NCBI GenBank assembly: GCA_027493525.1
Contig: JAOSKN010000001.1
Span: 868,001 to 932,000, forward strand
DNA length: 64,000 nt
Origin: Planctomycetota bacterium
GTDB lineage: Bacteria > Planctomycetota > SZUA-567 > H5-PLA8
Reading direction: 5' to 3'
Part shown: piece by piece, positions 26,200-35,617 of the stretch
How the letters are laid out: each line of letters opens with the position of its first letter
Numbering within the stretch: the stretch's first letter is position 1
Translations under genes and position numbers: made by a program
The notes under the pieces: generated by a model
Told to the model about the DNA's origin: nothing
The model's input: only the letters and a program-made list of their open reading frames with translations
Databases searched by the model: none

Positions 26200-26772
26200 A
26201 TGCACGACGACGAAGACGCCGACCTCGTGGAACGCTTCCGCGCCGGAGAACGCGCGGCGCTGGAGGATCTCTATCGGAGGCACGCCACGCGGGTCTGGCG
26301 CTACGCGCGCTTCGCGACGGGCAGCGAGGAGGCGGCCGCCGACGTGGTGCAGGAAACCTTCTTGAGGCTGACGCGGCACCTGCATGGATTCAAAGGACGC
26401 GCGCGCTTCAGCACCTGGCTCTTCACCGTCGCGCGCAGCGTCACCATCGACCTGGGGCGCCGCAGGCGCCGGATGCCCGAGACCCTGGACGAGGACGCCA
26501 TGGCCGCCGTGCCCGATCGCGCCGACAACAGCCGCAGCCCCGCCGCAGCCCTTGAAAGCGGCGAGACCAAGGAAGCCGTGCGCGAAGCCGTCGCGCGGCT
26601 GCCGCAGAACGAACGCGAGGCCGTGGTGCTCTACGAACTGCAGGAGTTGAGCATCAAGGAGTCCTGCGAAGTCCTGGGCTGGAGCGAGTCGCGCATGAAG
26701 GTGACCCTCTTCCGCGCCCGCCGCCGGCTCAAGGAAATGCTCACCGGCTTCGTGAAGGCGGAAAGCGTGTAG
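26200..26772 (+). CDS. ECF RNA polymerase sigma factor (partner of DUF4349 anti-sigma)
   Basis: 190 residues of ordinary ECF type: region 2 around 25-90 (AAADVVQETFLRLTRHL, FSTWLFTVARSVTIDLGRRR) and region 4 around 125-180 (LPQNEREAVVLYELQELSI, then helix-turn-helix ending FRARRRLKEML). It lacks the TTGGFSMLE linker of the three module sigma factors and belongs to another subgroup. It is divergent from RNase R and is followed, after a perfect 16-bp inverted repeat, by a ZAS anti-sigma protein, so this is a second kind of sigma/anti-sigma unit. Confidence 0.93.
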   Translation: MHDDEDADLVERFRAGERAALEDLYRRHATRVWRYARFATGSEEAAADVVQETFLRLTRHLHGFKGRARFSTWLFTVARSVTIDLGRRRRRMPETLDEDAMAAVPDRADNSRSPAAALESGETKEAVREAVARLPQNEREAVVLYELQELSIKESCEVLGWSESRMKVTLFRARRRLKEMLTGFVKAESV

Positions 26773-26779
26773 AAAGGCC

Positions 26780-26858
26780 GTGATCTGTAATCTGTGAGCC
26801 GTGAGCTGGTCGCAGGGCGTGATGCGTTACAGGGTACTGAATACAGATTACAGATCAC
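26780..26858. repeat. Heptamer inverted repeat between sigma and anti-sigma genes
   Basis: GTGATCTGTAATCTGT (26780-26795) is perfectly complementary to ACAGATTACAGATCAC (26843-26858). The left arm continues in period 7 (TGATCTG, TAATCTG, TGAGCCG, TGAGCTG). The transcript could form a 16-bp stem with a 47-base loop between the two genes, and so affect their relative expression. Confidence 0.85.
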
Positions 26859-26868
26859 TGGAGTCAAC

Positions 26869-29411
26869 ATGGATTGCATCGAATCCCGGATCCTGATCGA
26901 TGAATGCGTGCACGGCTCGCTGGACCATGAGCAGGCCGCGCGGCTCGACGATCACCTGAATGGCTGCGCCGAGTGCGCGCAGGATCTGAAGGAATTGACC
27001 CGCGTGCGCGACCTGCTCGCCGGCGCTCGCGAACTCGATCCCCCGGCGGGCCTGCTCGACCACGTTTGGGACCAGGTCACCGCCGAACTCGACGCGCCGC
27101 CCGATGCCCCCGTTATCCCAAGGAACCGCCGCATGAACGCCATGCCTTACGTCCTGGAAGCCGGACGCGCCGCGCCGGCCGCCGCCGCGCGCAGGCGCAC
27201 CCTGACCCTCGTCGCCGCGGGCCTGACCGCCGCCGCGCTGGTGATCGTCGCCTACGCCATCGGCATGCAGACAATGAGCCCGCGCCTCACGGCCATGGAT
27301 GCCGAGGCTCCGGGGCGCCAGAGCGCCGCGGGCTACGCCATGCCCCCGCTGCCGGGAAGCTTATGTATCGCGACGACGCGGAAGAGGTCACGATCGCCGC
27401 AGACCCGGCGGCGCCTCACAGGCAGGAAGACTTGGGCCGCAGTCGGTCCTCGCGTGAATCTCAACAGGGCCAAGCCGGCTACATGAACCAGCCCCCGGCG
27501 TCCGAATCGCTCGACAAAGCCCCCGGCTGGGCGACCGCGGGACCCCAACCCGCTCCGCCGGCCAGCCGGCCCAGCCATGTCTTCACCATCGACGACCAGA
27601 CGCGGGCTTCGAGCGATCTCGCGGACGCAAGGGAAGGCTTGGAGAAACAAATCAAGAAACTGGCCGAAACCCAGAGAGATCAGAGAGAACTGAGAGAAGA
27701 CGATACGAAAGCCCCGCAGGGCGCCGGCGAAAACGAAGCGGCGAAGAGCCAGCCCAAGATCATCAAGTCCGGCGAACTGACCGTCGAAGTGAAGGATTTC
27801 GCCAAGGCCAGCCGCGAGGCCGACGAGACCATCGTCAAGAGCGGCGGCTACATCGCCGACAGCCGCGTCCAGAACCTCGAAGGCGCCGCCAAGCGCGCGA
27901 TCATCAAGGTCCGCGTGGTCCCCGAGAAGTTCGAGGCGCTCTTCGCCGAACTGAAGAAGCTCGGCAACGTGCTCCACGAGCGCGCGGGCGGGCAGGACGT
28001 CACCGCCCAGTACACCGACTCCGAGGCCCGCATCAAGAACCTCCAGATCGCCGAGGAGCGCCTTCAGGAGTTGATCAAGACCAAGACCTTCATGGATAAG
28101 ATCCAGAGCCTGCTCGAGGTCGAACGCGAACTCACCCGCGTGCGCGGCGAGATCGAGGGCCTCCAAGGGCAGATGCGCGTCTGGAACGACCTGCTGAGCC
28201 TCAGCACGCTGACCCTGACGCTGCAGGAGCCCACGCGCCCCGTCCCCGGCGGCAACCTGGCGATCGAAGTCCGCTCGCTCCACGAGTCCAAGGCGGGGCT
28301 CGACGCGGCCGTCGCCAAGGCCGGCGGGCAGCTCCTCAGCGGGCAGGTCGTCAAGCAGGGCGACGGCACCCTGACCGGCACGTACCGCCTCAGCGTCCCC
28401 TTCGGCGGGTTCGCCTCGCTGGCCAAAGAAATCAAGGACCTCGGCCGCACCGAGAAGGAAGAACTCCAGAACCAGCCCTTCGCCGACCGCGTGCCGGAGG
28501 GCGCCGAACGGGTCCCCTGTTACCTGAACCTCTACTTCTTCGAGCGCGGCGTGCAGCTTCCTTCGGGCAACCTCGCGTTGGAGATCGAGACCCTCGACGC
28601 GGCCGTGCAGAACCTCAAGGCCGCCCTGGTCCGCCATGACGGGGTCGCGGTCTCCAACCAGACCTTCCGCCGCCCCGACGGCGGCGCCAACGCCAACCTC
28701 ACCCTGCAGGTCAAGGCCGGCGCGTTCGAGAAGCTCGTCGAAGAACTCAAGCTGCTCGGGCGCGTGACCCAGTTCTCGGTGGGCGGCGAGAGCGGCGATA
28801 TCCGCGGCGGGGCGGCCGAACGCCCCGTCCAGCTTGCCGTCGTCCTGTCCGAGAAGGTCAAGCAGATCCCCAGCGGCGAGATGAGCGTGGAAGTCGGCGA
28901 CTTCACCGAGACGCGCACGGCGCTGAGCAAGCTCATCGCCGACGAGAACCTCCAGGTCCTCGCCAGCGACAGCCGCCAGAACTCCGACGGCTCCTGGCTC
29001 GGCACGTTCCGCCTGGGCATCAAGGCCGATAAAATGGACTCCGTGGTCACCAAGCTCGAAGCCCTGGGGCGCGTCAAAAACCGCAACCTGAAGGGGCTCG
29101 GCCTCGGCGACCTCTCCCGCGTCGATCCGAACGTCGTCGGCGAGGTCTCCGTCACCTTCGGCGAGAAGCCCAAACTGGCCCCGCAGGAGGACGGCGCCTT
29201 CCGCCTGATGCTCCGCGACACCTTCGGCGGCTTCCTCAACAGCATCGGGATCATCATCCGCGGCCTGGGCTGGATGGTCCCCTGGCTCGCGGGCCTCGGC
29301 TTGGTTTACCTCCTCCTCCGCCGCGCGACGCGCACGGTCCCGGCTACGCCGGTGGCGCCCGCAAAACCGAAGGAAAGCGAAGGGGCGTCGACGGAAGACA
29401 AGAAGGAGTAA
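26869..29411 (+). CDS. ZAS anti-sigma protein with DUF4349 and repeated domains (frame break)
   Basis: The start ATG at 26869 has GGAG upstream. Residues 3-36 hold the ZAS motif (Cys3-x25-His29-x3-Cys33-x2-Cys36). A first membrane helix lies near residues 110-130. The frame breaks between about 27343 and 27360: the N-terminal frame ends its good coding at M-P-P-L-P-G, and the other frame resumes with K-L-M-Y-R-D-D and is open to 29411. One missing base would join them. The rest contains a DUF4349-type unit with coiled coil (from about 27767) and three further units of similar beta-alpha-beta pattern starting near 28245, 28558 and 28870, then a final membrane helix (about 29248-29312). DUF4349 proteins are membrane proteins of unknown function. 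If the break were real, an ATG at 27363 could start a separate gene. Confidence 0.75.
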
Positions 29412-29412
29412 A

Positions 29413-29490
29413 GCGTGATGCGTGATCCATACCCTGAGGCCACCACCTCGGGGTATTTTCTTTTCACGCTTTACGTTTCACGTTTCTGAT
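29413..29490. repeat. Heptamer repeat arms flanking a terminator
   Basis: GCGTGAT occurs twice (29413-29426). After the terminator hairpin the opposite arm reads TTCACGC, TTTACGT, TTCACGT (29463-29483), again in period 7 and largely complementary. The arms thus bracket the terminator between two convergent genes. Confidence 0.75.
29429..29464 (+). terminator. Rho-independent terminator after the DUF4349 gene
   Basis: ATACCCTGAGG (29429-29439) pairs with CCTCGGGGTAT (29446-29456) with one G-T wobble, a six-base loop and a T-rich tail (29456-29464, interrupted by one C). It lies between convergent genes. Confidence 0.8.
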
Positions 29491-29510
29491 TCGCGCCCGC
29501 TTGCCTTGGC

Positions 29511-32063
29511 TCACTCGAGCTTCAGCCGCGCCGCACGCTCCTTGTACGGAAACGGCACCCACGGAAAATACGCGTGCAGGCAGAGCGACTGCACCTCGAC
29601 CTCGGGAATCTTCTTCCCGCGCTTGCGCTTCTGATCCTCGAAGCGAAACGCCTTGAGCGTCGTGACGCGGCGCAAGTTAAAGCGAAGCTCGGGCGGTGCC
29701 GCCTCGGCAAATCCCAGCACGGCGAAGGGGATCGTCAGCTCGGCGCCCCAGCCGTCCCTGACGTCGAACCTGCGCGCCGAGACGCCGCTGGGCGAGGCTT
29801 TGCCGTCGCGCCCGACGCTGACGGAGAAGACCTTGGCCGGCTCGCCCTGCGAAGCCGCGCGCATGAAAAACTCGTGCTCGTCCACGTCCTGGTCCGCCTG
29901 CGCCTCCACGGCGGGCAGCTCGTAGAAGGCCAGCACGAAGTCGTCGCGCTCCACGTTCTCCAGCGCGGCGGGATCGAGCTTCGCCTCGAGCCGCACGACG
30001 AGGGCCTGGCCGCTCCGGGCAAACCGCGCGGAAGCGCGGCGGCTTTCCGGCGCGGGCCGCGAATCGATCAGGTGCGTGCCGTCGCGCAGCACGCCCTCGG
30101 TGGCCTGCGCCCAGTTCGCCTCGTCCTCGACCTTGGGAGCCGCGAAGACCGGCGCCTCCTTCGTGGCATGCCAGAGCTTCGAGACGCGGAAGAACGCAGC
30201 CCAGCCGTCCACCGCGAAGTAGCTTTTTCCGCTGTCCTCGTAGATGTAATCGAGCCGCTTGCGATACAGCGCGTTCTGGGGCTTCTCGCCCAGCGCCTGG
30301 TAGGCCGCCAAAAACTCGACCTCCATCCGCGCCACGACGTCCGGCGGGTAGATCTGTTCGAAGAAGGCGTGCGGAGGAATCGAGGAAAGCGCCAGTTTGT
30401 CGGTCCACGCCGTCCGCTCGTAGCGCTCCACGGCCAGCTTGAACGCGGCCTCGAGGTGCGGGCCGGCGTCGGGCCCGTAGAAGAGCCGGCAGTATTCCGA
30501 GATTTGCGCGTCCACGTCCAGATCCGCGTCCCAGAGCAGGCGGTGCCAGAGCGAGGTCATCATGTGGTTCATGCGCATCGGGCCGCCGGGGTTGACGAAC
30601 GAACCGGCGATCTTCTCGCGGTTGCGCTGCAGGAACGACTGCAAGGCATGCGGATGCAGCACCGGCGCGGTGTAGAACGAGTGCGGCCAGCAGAAGTAGT
30701 CCCACGTCCCGAGGTTGTTGCGGTCCTTGCCGAGCAGCTCGTACCAGCGGTCGATCACGCCGTCGAGCCAGACGCGGTTGGCCTCGAGCGTCGTCATCGC
30801 CGAGCTGCGGCAGAGCGCCAGCTCGATCCCCACGTTATCGGGCAGCTTGACGCGGTCGCTGGGCGGGCAGAGCCGCCGGTTGTAGGCGCTCCCGATCACG
30901 CGCCGCTGCGGCCAGCGTTCCTTGGCCACGTTCGCCAGCTTCGCGATGTACTGCCAGAACAGGTCGGTCTGCGTCTCGAAGAGATCGGCGTCCGGATCGC
31001 TCCACGCCTTCGCCTCGGGGCTGAAATCGTACCACTTGCCGTCGGCCGGCGCGGCGACGAGCCGGTTCGGCGTGGCGTACGCGCGCCAGCCCGTCGCCAG
31101 CGTGTGCGTCTTGTCGTAGTGCTCGATATGCTCCAGTTCCAGTTCGAGCACCTTGGGGTGCGCGTAGTTGAGGGCCGAGCGTTCGATGAACTTCGCCGTC
31201 GGCGACTTGAAGTACGGCGTGCCGTCTTGCTGCCGCGCGAAGATCTCGGGATACTTCTCGCCGTAGTTGTTGTGCCAGGAGGTGTGCGTATGGTTGGCGT
31301 GCACGTCCGCCGTGCCGCCGGTACGGAAGCAGCGGTACCACGCGTAGCGGTCGGCCTCCTCCGCTCGTCCCAGGCCCAATCGGTGCGTGAAATCCGGATG
31401 CGTGCGGAAATCAAGGCTCTTCGGGATCCTCAAATCCTTGAGCTTCGGGATCACCGTTCCGAATTCGAGCGCTTCCGGATCGTCGCGCGCGCCGCCGTGA
31501 TAGAAGCGGTAGCCCGCATAGCGCTCGAGGAAGAGGTATGTCGCGTGCCCGATGCCGCGGTCGATCAGATCGCCTTCGACGGGCGCGGGCTCAGGGTAAT
31601 TCCGGTCCATTCGGTTGCAGAAATACCCGCCGCGCTCCAGCGCCGGGAAAACATCGCCCAGGATCGCCAGGCCGCGCTCGAAAGCCGCGATGCGCACGCC
31701 TTCCGGCGGCATGGCGCGGCAATCGAAGCCCTGCTGCTTCGTCAGTCCGCTCTCGCCGAAAAGGATCAGCGTCCCTTCCGCCGGCGCCTCCCCTTCGGCC
31801 ACGATCGGCAGCTTCGCGCCGCTTGCCTTCTCGATCCAGAACTGGAGTTCCTCGGCGAATACGCGCGGATAAATGCGCCCGTCCTTGGCGAGATCGTCCT
31901 CGGGCTTGACGTTTTTCCAGAGCGGCGCGGCGGCCACGACGATCGTCGCCGCGGGCTGCTCATCGCGCACCAGGACGAGCCCCTCGGGCTCTTCGGCGCG
32001 CGCCGTTGCGCCAAGGCTGGCACAAAAAATGACAGCGGCGGACGCGCATATAAAGAGGCGCAT
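29511..32063 (-). CDS. Secreted DUF4838 protein
   Basis: 850 residues with a signal peptide (1-23). The N-terminal part (about 30-190) resembles the alpha-glucuronidase-like beta-sandwich that precedes DUF4838 (FAEELQFWIEKASGAKLPI). The middle holds the DUF4838 barrel-like region with HANHTHTSWHNNYGEKYPE and GTWDYFCWPHSFYTAP. The C-terminal 150 residues look like a CBM9/DOMON-type sandwich, as in the esterase at 2.5 kb. Such proteins are frequent in planctomycetes and Lentisphaerae next to glycan-active genes; the reaction is unknown. It follows the SMP-30 gene by 50 bases. Confidence 0.85.
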   Translation of the reverse strand: MRLFICASAAVIFCASLGATARAEEPEGLVLVRDEQPAATIVVAAAPLWKNVKPEDDLAKDGRIYPRVFAEELQFWIEKASGAKLPIVAEGEAPAEGTLILFGESGLTKQQGFDCRAMPPEGVRIAAFERGLAILGDVFPALERGGYFCNRMDRNYPEPAPVEGDLIDRGIGHATYLFLERYAGYRFYHGGARDDPEALEFGTVIPKLKDLRIPKSLDFRTHPDFTHRLGLGRAEEADRYAWYRCFRTGGTADVHANHTHTSWHNNYGEKYPEIFARQQDGTPYFKSPTAKFIERSALNYAHPKVLELELEHIEHYDKTHTLATGWRAYATPNRLVAAPADGKWYDFSPEAKAWSDPDADLFETQTDLFWQYIAKLANVAKERWPQRRVIGSAYNRRLCPPSDRVKLPDNVGIELALCRSSAMTTLEANRVWLDGVIDRWYELLGKDRNNLGTWDYFCWPHSFYTAPVLHPHALQSFLQRNREKIAGSFVNPGGPMRMNHMMTSLWHRLLWDADLDVDAQISEYCRLFYGPDAGPHLEAAFKLAVERYERTAWTDKLALSSIPPHAFFEQIYPPDVVARMEVEFLAAYQALGEKPQNALYRKRLDYIYEDSGKSYFAVDGWAAFFRVSKLWHATKEAPVFAAPKVEDEANWAQATEGVLRDGTHLIDSRPAPESRRASARFARSGQALVVRLEAKLDPAALENVERDDFVLAFYELPAVEAQADQDVDEHEFFMRAASQGEPAKVFSVSVGRDGKASPSGVSARRFDVRDGWGAELTIPFAVLGFAEAAPPELRFNLRRVTTLKAFRFEDQKRKRGKKIPEVEVQSLCLHAYFPWVPFPYKERAARLKLE

Positions 32064-32113
32064 GCGAACCGGTCTCCGGGGTTACGCCTTCAACCCGGCG
32101 CGCGCCGGCCCGG

Positions 32114-33005
32114 TCACAGCCCGATGCGCGAAAAGTGCTCCGGCTTGCCCTTCCCGCCGTGCCCGCGCACGCGGTAGAGCGTCCCGGCTTCCGGCCCGAG
32201 CTTGTCCTTTTCGTGCCCGCCGGCGGTCGTCACGTAGAGGTCTTCGTACGTCTCGCCGCCGAAGCAGCAGCAGCTCGTGTTGGGCGTCGGCAGCTTGATA
32301 TGCCCGAGCTCTTTTCCGTCGAGGCCGTAGTGGACCACGCGCCCCCCGCCCCAGCGCGCCCCCCAGACCTGCCCGGCGGCGTCCACCGTCATCCCGTCGG
32401 GCTTGCCTTCGCTCGCGGGCTCCTCGGGTACGACCACGTGGTTGCGCTGATGCGTCAGCGACCCGCTTTTGCGGTCATAGTCGAAACGGTAGATCGTCCG
32501 GGTGCCGGTGTCGGTATAGAAGAAGACCTTCTCGTCGGGCGTGAAACCCGCGCCGTTGGAGTTCCCGATCCCGTCGAGAACCGGCTTGAGCGTGCCGTCG
32601 CGTTCGAGCAGGAAGAGCTTTGCGTAGCGCAGCACAACCTTGTCTTTCGTGCGCACCGGCATGGTCCCGCAGAAAACGCGCCCTTCGGGGTCGGCGCAGA
32701 CGTCGTTGAAGCGCGTATCGGCCTCCTCGGCCACGTCGCCCACGACCGTTTTCAGCGTCTTCCCGGCTTTCCACTGGGTGATTGCGCACTTGTCGTGGAA
32801 GAGCAGCATGCTCCCGTCGGCCTGGATGGTGAACGCCGCCACAGGCCGGCCTTCGTAGACCTGCTCGTGCTTGTTCGCTTTGGGGTCGTAGCGGAAGAAC
32901 TTCCCGGCGGGGATGTCGGTCCAGTAGACGGCCTTTTTCGAGCGGGTGCCAGATGCAGCCCTCGCCCGTATTGCACGCGTAGTCGGCGATCGGTTCGATG
33001 TCCAT
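32114..33005 (-). CDS. SMP-30/gluconolactonase-like protein (frameshifted)
   Basis: About 296 residues of the six-bladed propeller family that hydrolyses sugar lactones. The ATG at 33005 gives A-D-Y-A-C-N-T-G-E-G-C-I-W-H-P, the normal family start with the metal-ligand Glu. The frame then breaks at the T run 32934-32938; removing one base joins it to K-A-V-Y-W-T-D-I-P-A-G-K-F-F-R-Y-D, exactly what the family shows next. Later motifs are VCADPEGRVFCGTMP, NGAGFTPDEKVFFYTDT, PDGMTVDAAGQVWGA. The intact remainder argues for a base-call error. It stands in an apparent operon with the DUF4838 gene. Confidence 0.82.
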
Positions 33006-33033
33006 GGGTATCCTTTCCTGATGGGGGAATTGC

Positions 33034-33130
33034 ACCGCGGAGGGCGCCGAGCACGCGGAGCACGGCATGGTTATCGGAACCAGCCATTCAGCCAATCCGG
33101 CTCTCTGTGTCCTTTGCAGTGCTCCGCGGT
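33034..33130. repeat. Inverted repeat of the CGCGGAG type
   Basis: CGCGGAGCAC (33054-33063) is perfectly complementary to GTGCTCCGCG (33119-33128); the outer ACCGCGGAG (33034-33042) also pairs with CTCCGCGGT (33122-33130). The right arm reads CTCTGTG-TCCTTTG-CAGTGCT-CCGCGGT, again in sevens. It lies between the nucleotidase and the SMP-30 gene. A single related arm lies just upstream of the retron reverse transcriptase. Confidence 0.7.
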
Positions 33131-33191
33131 TAAAATGGCTTACCCATCTCACGGATAATCTGTACCGACCAAACGCTCAATTCAAGCGGGC

Positions 33192-34181
33192 TCAACCGCC
33201 CGCCACGCCCCGCGCCGCCGCCACCACCCGCGCGTGAATCCCGCCGCTCGTCACCAGCACCCCGCGGTTCTTCGACAACTCCCGGCCCAGCGTGAAATCC
33301 AGCGGCTTCCCCTCGATGTCCGTCACCGTCGCGCCGCCCTCCGTCGCCACCAGCGCGCCCGCGGCGTGGTCCCAGATCTTCTCGGTGTACGCGGCGCCCG
33401 TCGGCAGGCGTATGTAGAGTTCGCACTCGCCGCGCGCGACGAGCGCGTACTTGGCCATGCTGTCCAGCCGCCGCGGCGGGCGCGTGATGCCCAATCCCTT
33501 CGCAATCTCCGCCGCCCCGCCCTGCGAACTGTGCCGCGACTCGACCGACTCGCAGTACACCGCCTGCGCCGGCTCGACCGCCGCCTTAGCCTGAAGCGGG
33601 ATCGGCGCGCCGGGGCCGTCGAGCGGCTCGGCGAAGGCGCCGCCGCCGCGCACCGCCCAGAAGATCACGCCCGCGCCGCTCTCGGGGCCGGGCTCCGGCG
33701 GCAGGTTCGGGCAGCCCAGCGCGGCCACGGCGACCTGCCCGCCGACGACCAGCGCCAGCGCCACCGCGTACTGCCCGCCCCGCAGGAAGCCCTTGGTCCC
33801 GTCGATCGGGTCGAGCGTCCAGAAGCGCGGGCTATACGCCGAGGCCCCGCCGCGGTCGATCCAGCCGCAGACGTCCGCCTCGCCGGCGCTCGGAACCTGC
33901 GCGCGGACGCGTTCGACGACCTGCGCGCGCAGCGCGTCCTGCGCGGGCTGGCGCAGCGCCTTGCTGTCCTCTTCGCCGATCACCGGATCGTCCGGGAAGG
34001 CCGCTTGCAGCGCGCGGCAGATCAGCGCCTGGCTCCCGAAGTCCGCGACCGTGACCGGGCTCTTGTCGTTCTTCTCCAGCACCGCCTCGGCCAGCTTACG
34101 CTGAACCTCGCGGCACAGGCGCGAAGCCTCGCGCACCGCGCGCACCGCGACGGAGAGTTCGGACTGAAGGGCATCTTTCAT
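33192..34181 (-). CDS. 3'(2'),5'-bisphosphate nucleotidase-like (inositol monophosphatase family)
   Basis: 329 residues. Metal-site motifs of the lithium-sensitive phosphatase family are present: D-F-G-S-Q-A near residue 50, V-I-G-E-E-D-S, D-P-I-D-G-T-K-G-F and the late W-D-H-A-A-G. The spacing and the T-K-G-F after DPIDG match the Hal2/CysQ branch, which removes a phosphate from PAP, the by-product of sulfate assimilation and sulfotransfer. It lies 104 bases downstream of the retron reverse transcriptase on the same strand. PAP is an inhibitor of nucleases, so a functional link is conceivable but not shown; it may simply be a neighbour. Confidence 0.85.
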   Translation of the reverse strand: MKDALQSELSVAVRAVREASRLCREVQRKLAEAVLEKNDKSPVTVADFGSQALICRALQAAFPDDPVIGEEDSKALRQPAQDALRAQVVERVRAQVPSAGEADVCGWIDRGGASAYSPRFWTLDPIDGTKGFLRGGQYAVALALVVGGQVAVAALGCPNLPPEPGPESGAGVIFWAVRGGGAFAEPLDGPGAPIPLQAKAAVEPAQAVYCESVESRHSSQGGAAEIAKGLGITRPPRRLDSMAKYALVARGECELYIRLPTGAAYTEKIWDHAAGALVATEGGATVTDIEGKPLDFTLGRELSKNRGVLVTSGGIHARVVAAARGVAGG

Positions 34182-34234
34182 GGCGACTCGCTTTCCGGTT
34201 GAAGTGGACTGCGCGGCGTATGCGGCACGGGGCT

Positions 34235-34290
34235 GAAACGTAAAACGTGAAAACGGCTCAGCGGCTGCGGCTCACGTTTCACGCATCACC
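34235..34290. repeat. Heptamer repeat downstream of the retron reverse transcriptase
   Basis: Left arm GAAACGT-AAAACGT-GAAAACG (34235-34255), right arm TCACGTT-TCACGCA-TCACC (from 34272). AAACGTGA (34243-34250) pairs with TCACGTTT (34272-34279). The right arm runs into the stop codon of the reverse transcriptase. Confidence 0.75.
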
Positions 34291-35578
34291 ACTTGATCCT
34301 CGCGAAGTCCCGCTCCAGCCGCGCGGCCTTCTGCGGATTCACGCTGCGGACGAAGGCGATCTTGCCGGCGAGGTGCGCGCGGAAGTCGGCGTGCCCCTCG
34401 CGGTTCTGCGCCCCCGGGCCGTGCTTGGCGCAGTTGTGGAGAATCGCCTTGAGGCGGTCGAAGGTCGCGCGCGGGACGTTGGGCTTCTCGTTCACGGTGA
34501 GGCCGGTCACTTCCTGCCGCGAGCCGCGCTTGACGACGCGGACCTTGCGCGTGTGCCACTTGAAGCGTTCGTCGCGCACGATCGCGCGGACGTAGCGGAC
34601 GAAGTAGTTGATCCGCTTCTTCCGCATCAGGTCGACCGGCGCGCTGAAGGTCAGGTCGTCGGCGTAGCGCGTATATTTCGCCCCGAACTTCCGCGCCAGC
34701 CCGCCGAGCCGCACGTCCAGCGCCCAGGCGCAGAGGTTCGCAAGGGCCGGCGAGGTCGGCGCGCCCTGCGGCACGTGCCGCCCCAGCCCCCACTGGCTCA
34801 CGCCGAAGGTGTCGTAGTATGCCAGCCAGGCGGCCTTCGTCTTCTCAGGCCCCCCCAGCGTCGCCGGCACGCGGTTGGTGCAGAGCCGCGCGAGCCACTG
34901 CGAGACTTCGAGGTTGTACCCCAGCCCGCGGAAGACCGACGCCACGCGCTTGTACGGGATGCTCGGAAAAAAGTGGCTCAGATCGGCTTTCACGATCACG
35001 TACGAACCCGCGTGCACAGCGGCATTGGTCTTGATCGAACGCTTCGCGCGGAAGGCGTGCGCGGCCTCGTGCGGCGGGACCTTGTCCAGGATCTCGCGCA
35101 GCACGCGCGCCTGGCAGAGCTTCAGGAGCGGCTTCGGCGCTTCGATCAGCCGCCAGCCGCCGTTGGGCTTCGCCCGCCACTGGTAGTGGTAGTGCTGCTT
35201 CTTCGCGATCTTCTCGCCGCCGTTATGCCCGTGATAGTCGCAGAGCCATGCCAGGGTCTTGAGCGGCACCTTCAGGAACGCGGCGAGTTCCTCCGGCGTC
35301 GCGAAGCGCGGCAGCGCGAACTTCGTGAGCCGCTCGGGCTTCTCGCCCACCCGCCGGTCCAGAAAGCGGCTCTGGCGCCCCAGGCTCGCGCTGGCCGCGA
35401 AGCGCGCGAAGGCGTACGGCCGCTCGGACACTTCGAGCGGTTTGAGCGGCGGAGCCGGCTTGTGCGCGCTCTTTACGCTCGTCGGCAGGAGTTTGTAGCG
35501 CTTCCGCGGCTTCTTTCTTGCCGGGCCGTCGCCATCGCCCCCGCCGCCGAACAGGCGCTTTAGAAACCCCAACCCCAT
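34286..35578 (-). CDS. Retron reverse transcriptase
   Basis: 430 residues from the ATG at 35578; an upstream in-frame ATG would translate a repeat element and is not preferred. Residues 1-90 are a basic, Pro/Gly-rich extension. The reverse-transcriptase fold runs from about 95 to 415. Catalytic Asp199 sits in V-I-V-K-A-D-L-S-H-F-F; PQGAPTSP is at 270-277 and Y-A-D-D at 305-308. Two retron-specific marks are present: N-A-A-V-H at 185-189 (the NAxxH motif of region X) and V-T-G at 357-359 (region Y). The family copies part of its own non-coding RNA into multicopy single-stranded DNA, and retrons are known as anti-phage systems with an effector. No obvious effector is adjacent; the N-terminal extension recalls the long myxobacterial retron enzymes. 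A candidate RNA gene lies 39 bases upstream. Confidence 0.9.
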   Translation of the reverse strand: MGLGFLKRLFGGGGDGDGPARKKPRKRYKLLPTSVKSAHKPAPPLKPLEVSERPYAFARFAASASLGRQSRFLDRRVGEKPERLTKFALPRFATPEELAAFLKVPLKTLAWLCDYHGHNGGEKIAKKQHYHYQWRAKPNGGWRLIEAPKPLLKLCQARVLREILDKVPPHEAAHAFRAKRSIKTNAAVHAGSYVIVKADLSHFFPSIPYKRVASVFRGLGYNLEVSQWLARLCTNRVPATLGGPEKTKAAWLAYYDTFGVSQWGLGRHVPQGAPTSPALANLCAWALDVRLGGLARKFGAKYTRYADDLTFSAPVDLMRKKRINYFVRYVRAIVRDERFKWHTRKVRVVKRGSRQEVTGLTVNEKPNVPRATFDRLKAILHNCAKHGPGAQNREGHADFRAHLAGKIAFVRSVNPQKAARLERDFARIKW

Positions 35579-35581
35579 CTT

Positions 35582-35611
35582 CTCGGCGCCCTCCGCGTCT
35601 CCGCGGTGCAT
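35582..35611 (-). repeat. Single arm of CGCGGAG-type repeat before the reverse transcriptase start
   Basis: On the minus strand this reads CACCGCGGAGACGCGGAGGG and continues GCGCCGAG, closely matching the left arm at 33033-33060. It lies between the retron RNA and the start codon and includes the probable ribosome-binding purines. Confidence 0.6.
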
Positions 35612-35617
35612 GAAGTT

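Noticed and set aside
23559..26555. A 998-codon plus-strand open frame opposite RNase R
   Set aside because: RNase R motifs are complete on the minus strand, and the antisense product has no recognisable domain.
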